DNA of 64,000 bases from Lunularia cruciata (taxonomy: Eukaryota; Streptophyta; Marchantiopsida; Lunulariales; Lunulariaceae): positions 65,538,944-65,602,943 of the forward strand of contig OX419755.1 of the NCBI GenBank assembly GCA_948567375.1, read 5' to 3'. Numbering within the stretch: the first letter of the stretch is position 1; each line of letters begins with the position of its first letter. Positions 45,587 through 56,419 of this stretch are shown piece by piece. Under the pieces are notes generated by a model, which saw only the letters and a list, made by a program, of their open reading frames with translations, ran no database searches and was not told where the DNA came from. The position numbers and the translations under genes are program-made.

Positions 45587-46395
45587 CTACAATCTAGATC
45601 TAGTTTGATTGTAACCACTCCGCAAGTCCAATTTGGTGAAGTGTCTTGCTCCATTGAGTTGATCAAACAGGTCATCCATGCGGGGTAAAGAGTATTTTTC
45701 CTTCATTGTTTGCTGATTGAGGCCTTCATAATCAATGCACATGCATATTGTACCTTCCTTCTTCTTCACAAACAAGATAGGAGCTCCGTATGGTGATACG
45801 CTGAGTTGGATAAACACTTTTGAAGCATATCCTCAATTTGAGCCTTACACTCCTCCAACTCTTGAGGTGATAAACAATATGGGACTTTACAAAGAGATGT
45901 CTTCCTCGGAAGTATCTCAATTTTATGATCCACTCTCCTTTTTGGTGGTAATCTTGAGCGTAGATCATCTAAGAAGACATCTTGAAACTCATTTACCACA
46001 TCCTTCAATTTCTCAAGAATTTTTCCATCAAGTTGTGCACTCTGGACTTCTCTTATTAGACCCATGAAATATCTATTTGTCTTACAAATAGTTGTTGTTC
46101 TTGTGACATAGAGAGGCAATTTCTGCCTATGTGCTTTTTCTCTAATCCCAATGATCATCCATTGGTAGGTGCTCACTACTTTCTTCCTCCAATCTACCAT
46201 AGGGCTGTATTGCTCCATCCAAGGCATGCCTAAGTTTGCATCATAACGAGCTAATTGTATCACTTGCCACTCATATGCTTCTTGATATTCTCCTATAGAG
46301 AGTGTTATCCTTGTAGATAACGACACAATCTTCTCTATTTGCCCATTAGGTAACTTTACTTCTTTGCTCTCATCTTTCTCTAGATCCATCTTCAA
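45587..46395 (-). pseudogene. protease-connector and RT fragment of the inverted copy
   Basis: The open frame 46395-45766 (209 codons) gives RYDANLGMPWMEQYSPMVDW, LKDVVNEFQDVFLDDL and [12 protein letters not shown]. It shifts frame at about 45770 into [29 protein letters not shown] and [13 protein letters not shown] (to 45587). RT motifs continue broken to 45120. Confidence 0.8.
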
Positions 46396-46425
46396 TTTTA
46401 TTGCAACAAAACAAGATAAGAAATT

Positions 46426-46862
46426 CTATGTTGCTCCAAGATCTATCAATACTTTCACTTGAATGCCTTCTAGGACCCCATTCACAACAATCAATTGTAA
46501 GTTTGCCTTTCTAGATCTTTGTGCACTCATCTTCTTCCTCCCCTTGCTTGTCCACTTCCTTATTGAGCCAATAAGGCCGTGTGGTACCTTTACTTGTGAT
46601 CTTTGTTTTCCAAGGTGATTTTTGCATCCTCTTCTTCCATGCATTGCTCCATGTTGTTCAAAGATTGCATGTATGGAGGCCAAGGGCTAGGGAGACAAGC
46701 ATGACAATTGATGGAGATATGCCCAATACGGCCACAATTGTAGCAACAATGTTGTTCTCCTCAAGTTCCTTCTCCTTGTGGGACTCCATCTCTTTGTTCT
46801 TCCAACCGTTGTTGTTGAGGTAAATGATTCATGGTTATCATCGGTGCTATTTGGTGAGATCA
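46426..46862 (-). pseudogene. gag C-terminus, zinc knuckle and protease start of the inverted copy
   Basis: MNHLPQQQRLEEQRDGVPQ near 46830 continues into a canonical CCHC knuckle, CYNCGRIGHISINCHAC (about 46735-46685). The protease active-site strand VKVLIDLGAT near 46435 has Leu in place of the Ser of Asp-Ser-Gly and is followed by a stop. Confidence 0.7.
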
Positions 46863-46884
46863 AGAGTTTCCTTTTATGTTACAT

Positions 46885-47100
46885 AATTGAGAGTCTCGGG
46901 AGTATTTTATTTGATGCATTGAGCAAAAGAGTCCCGGAGGTATTTTATTTATAGCATTTGAGCAAAAGAGTCTCAAGAGTATTTTATTTGATGCATTTGA
47001 GCAAAAGAGTCCTAGAGGTATTTTATTTAGAGCATTTGAGCAAAAGAGTCCAAGGGGGTATTTTAGTTAGTGCACTTTGAGCTAAAGAGTTTGGGGAGTA
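46885..47100. repeat. 39 bp tandem repeat, about 5 copies
   Basis: GAGCAAAAGAGTC recurs at 46921, 46960, 46999 and 47038, exactly 39 bases apart, with a flanking degenerate copy on each side. The unit contains GTATTTTATTT and a GCATTTGAGC block. Confidence 0.85.
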
Positions 47101-47247
47101 TTTCATGTTTAGGAGTGACAAAGTAAAAAGAGTAGATTTTTTTGAGGGAATTTTCTTGAAAGAGGGACAGTGAAGTGCTTGCTGGGGAGAGCTTTGAGAG
47201 ATTTGGCTGTCTGGGAAGGAAGAAGAGGGGTTTTCCCCGCAGGAAGG

Positions 47248-48408
47248 CTATGGTGAGCTAGACAGGAAAGTGAAATTTCCAATGAGGGTTTGCACGAGAC
47301 TGGACAGAAGAGGAGAAGGATTTTTGCAGGTCAGTAGGGCTTGCTTGAGAGTGTGTGGACAGAAAGAAAATCCCCGAAAGAATGTGAAGAGGGTTTTGTG
47401 AGGACAGCAAGAAAGAATTTTTGCAGGAATGTAAGGGCTGGAGAGATAAGGGCAGAAAAAGGGCTTTTTTGAATGACAAGAGAGAAGGATGTGCAGGAGT
47501 TGAAGGTTTGGACAGAGAAGCATTTTCGTAGGTAGGGCTTGCTTGAGAGTGTGTGGACAGGAAGAAAATTCCCAAAGGAATGTGAAGAGGGTTTTGTGAG
47601 GACAGCAAGAAAGAATTTTTGCAGGAATGTAAGGGTTGGAGAGATAAGGGCAGAAAAAGGGGTTTTTTGAATGACAAGAGAGAAGGCTGTGCAGGAGTTG
47701 AAGACTTGGATAGAGAAACATCTTTGAAAGTAGTGCTTGCTTGAGAGTGTGTGGACAGGAAGAAAAATCCCACGGGAATGTGAAGAGGGTTTTGTGAGGA
47801 CAGCAAGAAAGAATTTTTGCAGGAATGTAAGGGCTGGAGAGATAAGGGCAGAAAAAGGGGTTTTTTGAATGACAAAAGAGAAGGCTGTGCAAGAGTTGAA
47901 GGCTTGGACAAAGAAGCATTTTCGTAGGTAGGGCTTGCTTGAGAGTGTGTGGACAGGAAGAAAATTCCCAAAGGAATGTGAAGAGGGTTTTGTGAGGACA
48001 GCAAGAAGGCAATTTCCGCAGGAAGGGCTGAGTGCAATCTTGGACAGGAGATGATTTTTGAGGGTAAGAGGTGACTGTGCAGGAGGAGAAGGGAGGATTT
48101 TTGTTCCCGCATGAAGGGCTGGGTGCAAGCTTGAACAAGGAGATGATTTCTGAGTCTAAGGGGTGACTGTGGAGGAGCAGAATAGAGGGGTTTTCCCTGC
48201 AGGAAGGGTTGGGTGCAAGCTTGAACAAGGAGATGATTTTAGAGGTTAAGAGATGACTGTGCAGGAGCAAAAGAGAGGGGTTTTCCCCGCAGGAAGGGCT
48301 GGGTGCAAGCTTGAACAATGAGGTGATTTTTGAGTGTAAGAGGTGACTGTGTAGGAGCAGAAGAGAGGGGTTTTTCGGACAGGAAGGGCTGGGTGCAAGC
48401 TTGAACAA
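47248..48408 (-). other. open frame of 386 codons across the tandem repeats
   Basis: The minus strand is open for 386 codons, and two other frames on the same strand are also open for 265-284 codons over most of this span. The predicted peptide is repetitive and rich in Ser, Pro, Leu and Cys, with recurring CPHTLKQAL and PSLLLLHSHLL phrases. Because all unit lengths are multiples of three and the strand has few purines, stops are rare by composition. I do not count it as a proven gene. Confidence 0.35.
47341..48015. repeat. 198 bp tandem repeat, about 3.4 copies
   Basis: TTGCTTGAGAGTGTGTGGAC starts at 47341, 47539, 47737 and 47935, a constant 198 base period. The copies are highly similar, differing by scattered substitutions. 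They include a GGACAGCAAGAAAG block and a GGGCAGAAAAAGGG block. Confidence 0.9.
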
Positions 48409-48575
48409 GGAGATGCTTTTTGAGTGTAAAAGGTGACTATGTAGGAGCAGAAGAGAGGGGTTTTCCCTGTAGGAAGGGCTGAGTGCAAGCTTGGACAGTA
48501 GATGATTTTCAAGTGTAAGAGGTGACTATGTAGGAGCAGAAGAGAGGGTTTTTTTTGCAGGATGTGGCTGAGTGG
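48016..48575. repeat. 90 bp tandem repeat, about 6 copies
   Basis: GGGTGCAAGCTT or its variants start at 48030, 48121, 48211, 48301, 48391 and 48481. The period is 90 bases (91 for the first interval). Each unit has an AGAGGGGTTTTCC block and a GAGATGATTTT block. Confidence 0.9.
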
Positions 48576-48910
48576 AAGGAGGGCAGGAAGGGTTTTCCCA
48601 CGAAGGGTTTTGAGAAGGCTGGGACAGAAGGAAGACTGGATTTTTTGCATGATGTGCTGAAGGAGGTAAAATGCAAAAGCCTTCACGGAGGGAAGTAACA
48701 GAGGAGAACAGAAGGAGTTTGTAGGGTTTGCTGAGTTGTTGCCAAAGGAGAATTTCATGAAGGTGAGAGCAGGAGAATGAGTGAGTTTTTTGAATGTGAC
48801 TAAGTGGGGTAAGGGCTTGAGAGGTTCTTGAAGGAAGTGTGAAGCCATGTGCAACAGCTGGAAACTTAAACAGAGAGAATGAATTTTTGAATGTGAGAAG
48901 TTGATAGAAT

Positions 48911-49022
<112 letters not shown>

Positions 49023-50548
49023 AAAGAGTTTTCTTGAAGTACAGTGCAAATGTGCAGGAGCTGGGAACTTGGACAGAGAGAATGAATTTTTGAATGAGCT
49101 GAAGTCTTGACCGTGACAAAATCACAGTGGCTGGAATTTTTCATAGTGGGAAATGTCTTGACTGTGACAGAAGTGCAGGAAGAGAAATGAGAAGGAGGTT
49201 GGTAGGGTAGTGTGGGAGTTTGATAGGACAGTAAACATCAAAGAAGGAGAGCTTTGAAAGAATGCTCTGTTGGTAATGACAAATTAGTACAGGTTATGAG
49301 AATGCTTCAAGAGGAAGTATGACTGATAGGAGCAGACATGATATTTTGAGAGAATGATCTGCTGAGGTGGGATAGGGTAGAGAGGGTTTGATATGAGAAT
49401 ATTGAGTTGATAAAGCTTGGCAGTGACAAAAGTGAGGAGATCAGATGTTTAAGGAGACTAGTGTGAATTGACAACATAAGTGAAGGGGAAATTTTTGGAA
49501 GAGAGGTCAATGTGTATTGACAAGACAATAAGCCATTGAAGAATATTTTGAGTTGACATAGCTTGGCAATGACAGAAGTGAGGAGAGAAAATGCTTAAAA
49601 GGAGACCAGTGCAAATTGGCAGTGACAGCAAGGAGAACAATGCTTGAGTGGGGAATGACAGACCAGTAAGGCTTTGGAGATGCTTCACAAAAATTGTCAA
49701 GATGAGAATATCATGAAGGTGAGGACAGGAGAGTGCAAGGAGAAATTCCCAAATGTTGTAGAGTTGTTGAAGTGTGGACAGAAGGAAGGTCTCCTTCACG
49801 AAGGTGAGGACAGGAGTGTGAAGAATTTTTGGATGTTGCTGAAGTGTGCAAGATTGTAAGGAAGACATGAACTTTTTGCAGCAGAAGTTGTCTAGATAGT
49901 GGAAGTGGATGTTAGAAATTTTTGCAGCTGGACTAGTCTAAGCTTGATATGCGTGCAAGAGAGAACGTGTTGGAGACCAAGATTATGTTGGCTATATTCG
50001 TTCCTTTCTTTTTTTTAGTTGACAAATGTTGGAGCTTAGGGTAATTCATTGTGTGAGTTGGAACTGGCTGCTTCTCTCGAGTCTTATAAATATTGAGAAG
50101 AGGATGTGAAGAGAATTGAGTGGCTTGTGGATGAACGTATTCATTGTGAACGGTGAGTAGTGTTAGGAAGAATGACTCCATTCTTGGAGCTTCCAGTCTG
50201 GTATGAATATTCAGATCAACTTGCTGATCTGCCTGCTATGGAATGAGTTTAGCCTTGGCTTGCATACTAGCAGCTAAGCCTACTTGATCCATAAACCCAA
50301 AACCCCAAACATAATAAAACAAGAATAGGCCCTAAAAGAACATGAGAATTAAAATCATCCAAAGGATCTCAATGCAACAGACCTAGGAAGGAGTTTAGAT
50401 AGAACAACCGTAGATAGGTTATTTCGGATGGAAGATTAGAACCTAGAACAGCCTACGGAATAACTTACAATCCATTGATGACTAAGAAATCTAAGCACAA
50501 GCAGCCAGGTGCTTGGTGCATTCTCAAGGCCTACAAATCCCCGTGACA

Positions 50549-51470
50549 CTATCCCCGCTTTCCTTGAAGCGGTTGTGCTCCTCTATCTCAAAACCAAAGG
50601 TTGCCCAATTTCCATAGGTGTTTGTCCACCCATTGTGCCATTTCCACCCAATTATATTGAGGCGGAACTACTCTTTCACCTCTTTCACCTCCTCCAAGTA
50701 CCCTTGCTATTTTTTGAGCACAAGCAATGGCTTCAAATACAATGCAAGGATCTTGTACCATGACTTCTTGGTGAATCTGGTTCTTCAACCCTCATTGTCT
50801 AGAGCCTCTATTGGACTCATGTTGGTTATTGCAACTTGTAGATCCAAAAATGCTTCCATGTACTCTTGCACGCTACTCTTTTGTTTCAATTCCCATAGTT
50901 GGATTTGGGCTATCCACACGGAATCTACAAATTGGAAATTCTTCAGATGTCCTTCTTGCTTACTATACACGTGACCTCCTTTCTTTCTGCCAACATTTAT
51001 TGTTCCCAAGCATCATACTATGTGAGGGGTTTATCGGTCAAGTACTCACATCCAAACATGCTTGTGGCATGCTAGGTAATTTTTGTCGGGAACAAATAGA
51101 AGTATTGATTCATTCTTGAGATCCAATTCTCCACTACTCTTGTAGCACACTGCCCCTTGTAAGGCTCAATAATGCATGTCTTCTTCATCCATCATAACAA
51201 TATGGCTTTGTCATTGGCCGGGTTTGATGTCATAGGCACAAGTGCCTCTCCAAGTACTTCAATTGCAAGTATTGGGATTTGAGACGATTTTCCTTCTTGC
51301 ATTGTTTGATCATTCTTGAAGGTTTGTACTTGATTTTGTAATGCCTCCATTGTCATCTTGATCTCCCAGAACTTGTTCAACATCCCTTGCATTCCATGCA
51401 TCAATCCTTGCAATTGCAGATCCATGGTTCTTGCAAATGCTCACTTGCTCCTTCCTTTGTCAATAGAGAG
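50549..51470 (-). pseudogene. gag N-terminal remnant of the inverted copy
   Basis: The minus strand gives MDLQLQGLMHGMQGMLNKF (from 51425), LGTINVGRKKGGHVYS near 51000 and VMVQDPCIVFEAIACAQK near 50760. These are the same blocks as in the plus-strand copy (MDLYLQELVQRMQG, GKIHVGKEKGGHMD, VMVQNPCMVFEAIA). Stops and frame changes are present. Confidence 0.75.
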
Positions 51471-51483
51471 TTAATATGATCAC

Positions 51484-51693
51484 TCAAGAGGATGCACAAA
51501 CTATTGCGACTACCATTGGGACTTTGGAAGATATCACTCTTTGATAATATTCCTCACTAAAATTATTGACTACAAAATCCCTAAACATCACTTTTGGTCT
51601 AACTAGGTGGCAAATTTCTACTTGAGTGTTGAAAGGGAGAGGATTTGAGACATTCAGATCCATCACAAAATATATTTGATTGCCAAATCCCAC
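51484..51693 (-). pseudogene. leader frame of the inverted copy
   Basis: This 69-codon open frame matches the leader frame at 38105-38529 at the peptide level (VMDLNVSNPLPFNTQVEICH, VRPKVMFRDFVV). It lies between the primer site and Gag in both copies. Confidence 0.5.
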
Positions 51694-52026
51694 TCTCTAT
51701 TGTAAATCACTACAGGTAGAATCACTAGGTTTGTTCAGTTCATTAGTATGTCCATGAACTCTGCTCCAAAATGGTAAACAAGATAAACTCTCACTTGTTC
51801 TCGCTGGATGTACATGATCTTGATGTGCAATGGATTCAAGAATGGAAAATGAGGTGCAAGAAATTGTCCTTCAAGAGCCTCTATCCCATCTTCTCTCTAG
51901 AACACTCCTAACCTATCAATTGCTTTGCATTTTTTCTCCCCAAAATTACTTAGTCTTAGTAGCCTATGTTCTTCCAAGAAGAGTGATCCACTCTCTTGGA
52001 TTGAAACATTTGCTCTAATACCATTG

Positions 52027-52163
52027 TAATATTTCAAGGATAGTAGAGAAACACAGAAGAGAAAACACAAGTTTCACACTCAAACTTTCATGCCCCAGGG
52101 GAGCACCTTCTCTTTATTATATAGCCAAAGAGGATCTTCTCCAAGGATGCTCCACCATGCTAC
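52027..52163 (-). repeat. LTR 3' fragment (5' side of the inverted copy)
   Basis: It matches the last 137 bases of the second Ty3 LTR in reverse orientation, ending at TGTAATA (plus strand 52027). The primer-binding site lies just below it. The rest of the LTR is missing and Penelope-like sequence follows. Confidence 0.75.
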
Positions 52164-54545
52164 TTTTTTTGTGCTTGAAAATTCCATAAGTTTCCTATTG
52201 TTCTTAGGTTCATTGTTGCGGGATACTCTACTTCATTATCTAAACTTTCTTGCTGGCTCAACTCCTTCTGCAAAGCATTGCTACCTTCTGCAAACGACCT
52301 CTAGAGGAATGAATACTTATGTGTGGGGTTGTTGATCAAATCTAGTTAAATCTTGGACGACTCTTCTGGAGTTCTAGTTTTACTTGAGAAGGTGCAAAGA
52401 TTACGCAAGACAAGATCCTCTACTCCCCCAGCCTGGTTCCCAGCAGACTCATGCCACCTTGGAGAAAGTTCTTTTTCAAAGTTTTGATTTTACCACCCTT
52501 TATACAAAGATACACCCCCATGATCTCAAAACAAGGTTCACTACTCTCATTAGATCTATTTTCCATTATAGGTTCACTCTAAATCAAGAAACTGTCTTGC
52601 TTATCAAGACCTTTACACTTGACTTCAAAGATGGCTTAAAAACAGAAAAAATATTTATCAATTGGAAAAACACCTAAAATTAATGGCTGTTGATGAGGAA
52701 TTGCTAATCTGTTGGATGTTATTCCTTTTTGATAACCTCTACATCACTTTTGGGAATCAGCTCTTCCATCAAGAGATTGGGATTCCTATGGGAACACCTT
52801 GTGCTGTCTTTGTGGCTAACCTATACCTCTTCACCTATGAACTTGATTTCATATGCAAGTTACTGGATGCCAATGATGTTGCCCTATTGCATGACCTGTC
52901 CAAAGTTTGCAAATATGTTGATGACCTTCTTGTGGTAGGCTTAGGACTTGATCATTTCATAGATTTCATGTATAAGGATGATGCTGCCAAAGGTGGTGGA
53001 ATATACCCTAGACTTTCTTGTGAGTTAGTCCAAACTCATGTTTGCACTCACTAAGATTATCTTGATTGTCGCATCACATAGGACAACTTCAACATCTTTG
53101 TCTCTATCTATGATAAGAAAGAGTTGCCTCACTTTTCTCACATCAAGACAAGCTCACTCCCTCATGTCCTTTCTGATATTTCCTCCAATTGTAAATAAGG
53201 GATTATAAAATCAGAGTGTGTTAGATATAGACGTATATGTAATTTCAAAAGGTCATACCTTTCAGCTTGTAGGAAACTTATAGATAGATTTGTCTCTAAA
53301 AATTACCCTCTTCACCTAATCCAGAAAAAATTTTGCTTTGTCTTACAAAAAAAATTAAAATATCCATGGTTATCATGGGCTTAATATCTATAGAGATTTG
53401 AGAACATTTGTTCTTTCTACCCAGCAGGAAGCTCATTTTCAATCCCACCAGTAGTTTTTCCCTTAGATTCGTATACCATCTTGACTCTTGAAGTGCTATA
53501 TATATATTGAATACCATTTTTTTTTAATTCTTTTTGCATGTGGACTATTGTTGTATGATTATGGACACATGGCCGCTGATCATGGACATATGGTCCACCT
53601 AGTCATTCACTTCATACAAGGCTGAATTTGCCTCCATGCTTTGCACTTTGAGAGATGCCCTTAAAAATTTCAGTGGGCTCTTCTTTGCTTCTTGGTTGCC
53701 TTTATTTCTCTTGTTTGACTTGCCTGAGTCCCTTCTTGTGTAACACTAAGGTTTCTTGCACTAAATTTTTCTTGTTTCTCACTACTTTTGAGTAGGGGAG
53801 CAACCAAGTTTGCCTTAGTACTCATAAGTTTTTGAGTAGAAACTTGGTATGAGGGGTACTGAAAATTGCTCAGCTACATTGGCACTATGTGAAGCATTGA
53901 TGAAGTCATAGGTGTTTTCATGGAGTTTATTATGGCCACCTTCTGCTTTCCTTAGCTGTTTGGCATTTCAGGACTCCAACATCCATAATGTCAGTTTTGA
54001 TCTATTTATATCCTATCCTCTTACGCTTTGCTCTTGTTACCCTTTTACACTTTGACCCATTTTGTCAACCACATCATTTGAGAACTCTTGTTTTGTTCCA
54101 CTCCCCTATTCCTCAACTAATTCACTCCATAGTATTTTCTCTTTGCTCTTTGACTGCTTCTTGCTTCATCCTTTCGTGTCTACACTGTTCCTACTCAATT
54201 CTAGCTCACATTCTTCATCTTTGTTCAGGCATTGCTTACTGGCGGGTTCTTCATTATTGTTCATGTATTGCTTATTGGCGAGTTACATCATGTTTCCTAT
54301 TTGTTGCTATTTTTTGCATATATGCTCTCAATTTCATGTTCTTTACTAGTCCGTTGGCCATAGGTTATTCTCATTAGTTTCAATTATGCTTTTGCTGCAT
54401 GTTAAATTTGATGCTTCTACCTTAGGGCTTTTACACTACTCTAGCATTGTGATTCATGTACATATTGCTTATCAATCATTTGCACTTCATGAGTTTTGGA
54501 TAACCCATTCCCAGAACGGCTTCTGTTCTCATATACCAATATATT
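52150..54545 (+). mobile_element. Penelope-like retroelement remnant
   Basis: A broken RT reading frame (52164-53345) is followed by about 1.1 kb of non-coding sequence shared with 22771-24000. RT motif content (HKFP...RFIVAG, FDFTTLYTKI, QEIGIPMGT, KYVDDLL, a YDKKELPHF-like block) is that of Penelope-like elements rather than LTR or LINE elements. No GIY-YIG endonuclease could be read downstream, so this copy is either truncated or lacks it. It abuts the deleted Ty3 copy at 52163. Confidence 0.65.
52164..53345 (+). pseudogene. Penelope-like reverse transcriptase, interrupted
   Basis: Blocks in order: FHKFPIVLRFIVAG and SLSKLSCWLN (from 52180); FDFTTLYTKIHPHDLKTR (52480-52530, motif A with the catalytic Asp). 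Next come LYITFGNQLFHQEIGIPMGTP (52735-52800, motif B) and VCKYVDDLLVVG (52907-52942, motif C with both Asp). A GIYPRLSCELVQTH block follows, then SIYDKKELPHFSHIK, SECVRYRRICNF and LIDRFVSKNYPLHLI. The two longest open pieces are 52384-52677 and 52662-53054, in different frames. The catalytic Asp residues survive but frameshifts and stops make it a pseudogene. A Penelope-like origin is judged from motif spelling and order. Confidence 0.7.
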
Positions 54546-56400
54546 GGGATTAAACAAGCTATTAAATAAGTATACTAATAGAGTCATGAGAGTAATTAGT
54601 ATCTTGAATGGATAATAGTTTGAGGTTATATGAAATTCCACGTCCATGTATATTCCATAGGTTTCCTCATGCACTCCATGATTAGGTAGACAAGTTTGCA
54701 TGGGATCCATTAAATGAGTTAGCATAGTTCTGATTTCCCTTATGGTGTTGATTTGTCTTCTCTCTTTCTCTTATATTCTAACTATAGTGATTGTGTTATA
54801 CTAAGAGAGGTATGCAAGAGAGAGAGAGAGTTAGCAAGGAGATTTCATAGATTCTAGGTTGGAGATTTTGCTCTCTTATAAGACAATTCAGTTCATATTA
54901 CATGTTTTACACAATAATACTAGTCATTTGATACTAAAGATTCTACTTAATTAATATGGTGTAAGATCTTAGGTTAGGTTAGAGAGTATAGTTAGAGTGA
55001 TATAAGTTCCACACCTATAGCCAATTCTATTGATAAAACTATTTCCTCTTTACACCTATTACATCCTTTGCTAAGGAAGGGAGCATTATTAAAGGTCTTA
55101 AAATATCAACCTACAAAGTTATTATCTATTAAAGATATTCTTTTGCCCATGTATTATGAATAGTTCCATGCTTCTCATGAAGTGGTTTTGTTTTCTAGTA
55201 TGCTGTGTGAGTACTTTAAAGATTGCTTCCAAGCAAATAATCCCTCTAGTGAATTTTCAAAGTTATTCCAAGTGGTTACAATAATAACAAGGAAGTATAT
55301 TCCTATGTTGGTACGTCAATGTTAAGTACTAATTAACCTTTTGTGATGTAGAGATATATAGAGCTTTAAACTAATTTCTATTGAGTATATCTTGTCGCAT
55401 CTCATTAATTATATCATTTCCTTCACTAATGTTCTCAATTCTTTTCGCAACACTTTAGTACACATCAATTTTGAGTTGCTATATAAAGAGGTTGTCAAGA
55501 TGTATCTCTTTGTATTATAGCACTCTAAGATATATCCACATTATCTTATAAATGAAGATTGAGAACTGTTTTAATGATACCTTATGTGCATTTATCTTTA
55601 GAGAGCTTATGAGATTGATTGATCCTTTGCAAGTCTTATTCCTTTGAGCAATCCTTTTATACTCCTTCATCTTCTCTTCACTATGAGTACTCTAACATCT
55701 TATGATGTACATTCATCTATAGTAGTATTTTTGTGATATTGAGTTAATTAAGATTAGTAATAATTTACCTAGAAATTTCTTTAACTAAGTTACAATTGCT
55801 AAATAAGAGGTAATATCCAATATTTAATTATTTGGCACTCAATATACCTCCTAATGAAGCTTAAATTAAATTATATTAAATAGGATCTTGAAGAAGATTT
55901 TATACTAAAGTGGGACCTTGTAGGACATTTTATACTAATGTTACCCTTCCATCTTGAACTTTATATCCTATACTGTTTTGCAAACTTGGTGGACTATATA
56001 GTGATTATTTGTAGGTCTTAAATCAAAGTCAAACCTACAATTCATCCATGAGCATCCATCAAAGATACACATCTAAAAGGACTAACAATGAAATTCTTTA
56101 GTCTAAAATTTGAGCCTTCATATACAAACATAAAAGAAAGGTAATTCCATATATATAACAAAGCTACAACATCAAGGTGGAGATTGCAAGCATTGTGGAT
56201 GAGTTCAAGAATCATCCCACATCCATTTAGTCAATCATCATGAATTTTTTTACCATAATATATTATAGTTACTTGTGTGAAGCAACAAGAAGTAGAGGAG
56301 ATGTCAATGGGAGAAGCTTTATCTACATGAAGACTATCTCATTTTTTCTATCTAGAATGTGATAGCCCATGGTCCAATTAATCTCACTTGTGGCATGAAT
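54546..56400. other. AT-rich DNA without a gene
   Basis: No open frame of note, no repeat structure beyond short GA/AT runs, and no splice-coherent coding was seen. Confidence 0.55.
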
Positions 56401-56419
56401 CCTAAAAGAGATATTATTA

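Noticed and set aside
47258-48128. Two further long minus-strand frames in the tandem repeats
   Set aside because: They overlap the 386-codon frame and stay open because the repeat units are multiples of three and the strand is pyrimidine-rich.
46885-48575. CRISPR-like array
   Set aside because: The units are continuous tandem repeats without unique spacers, and the genome is eukaryotic.
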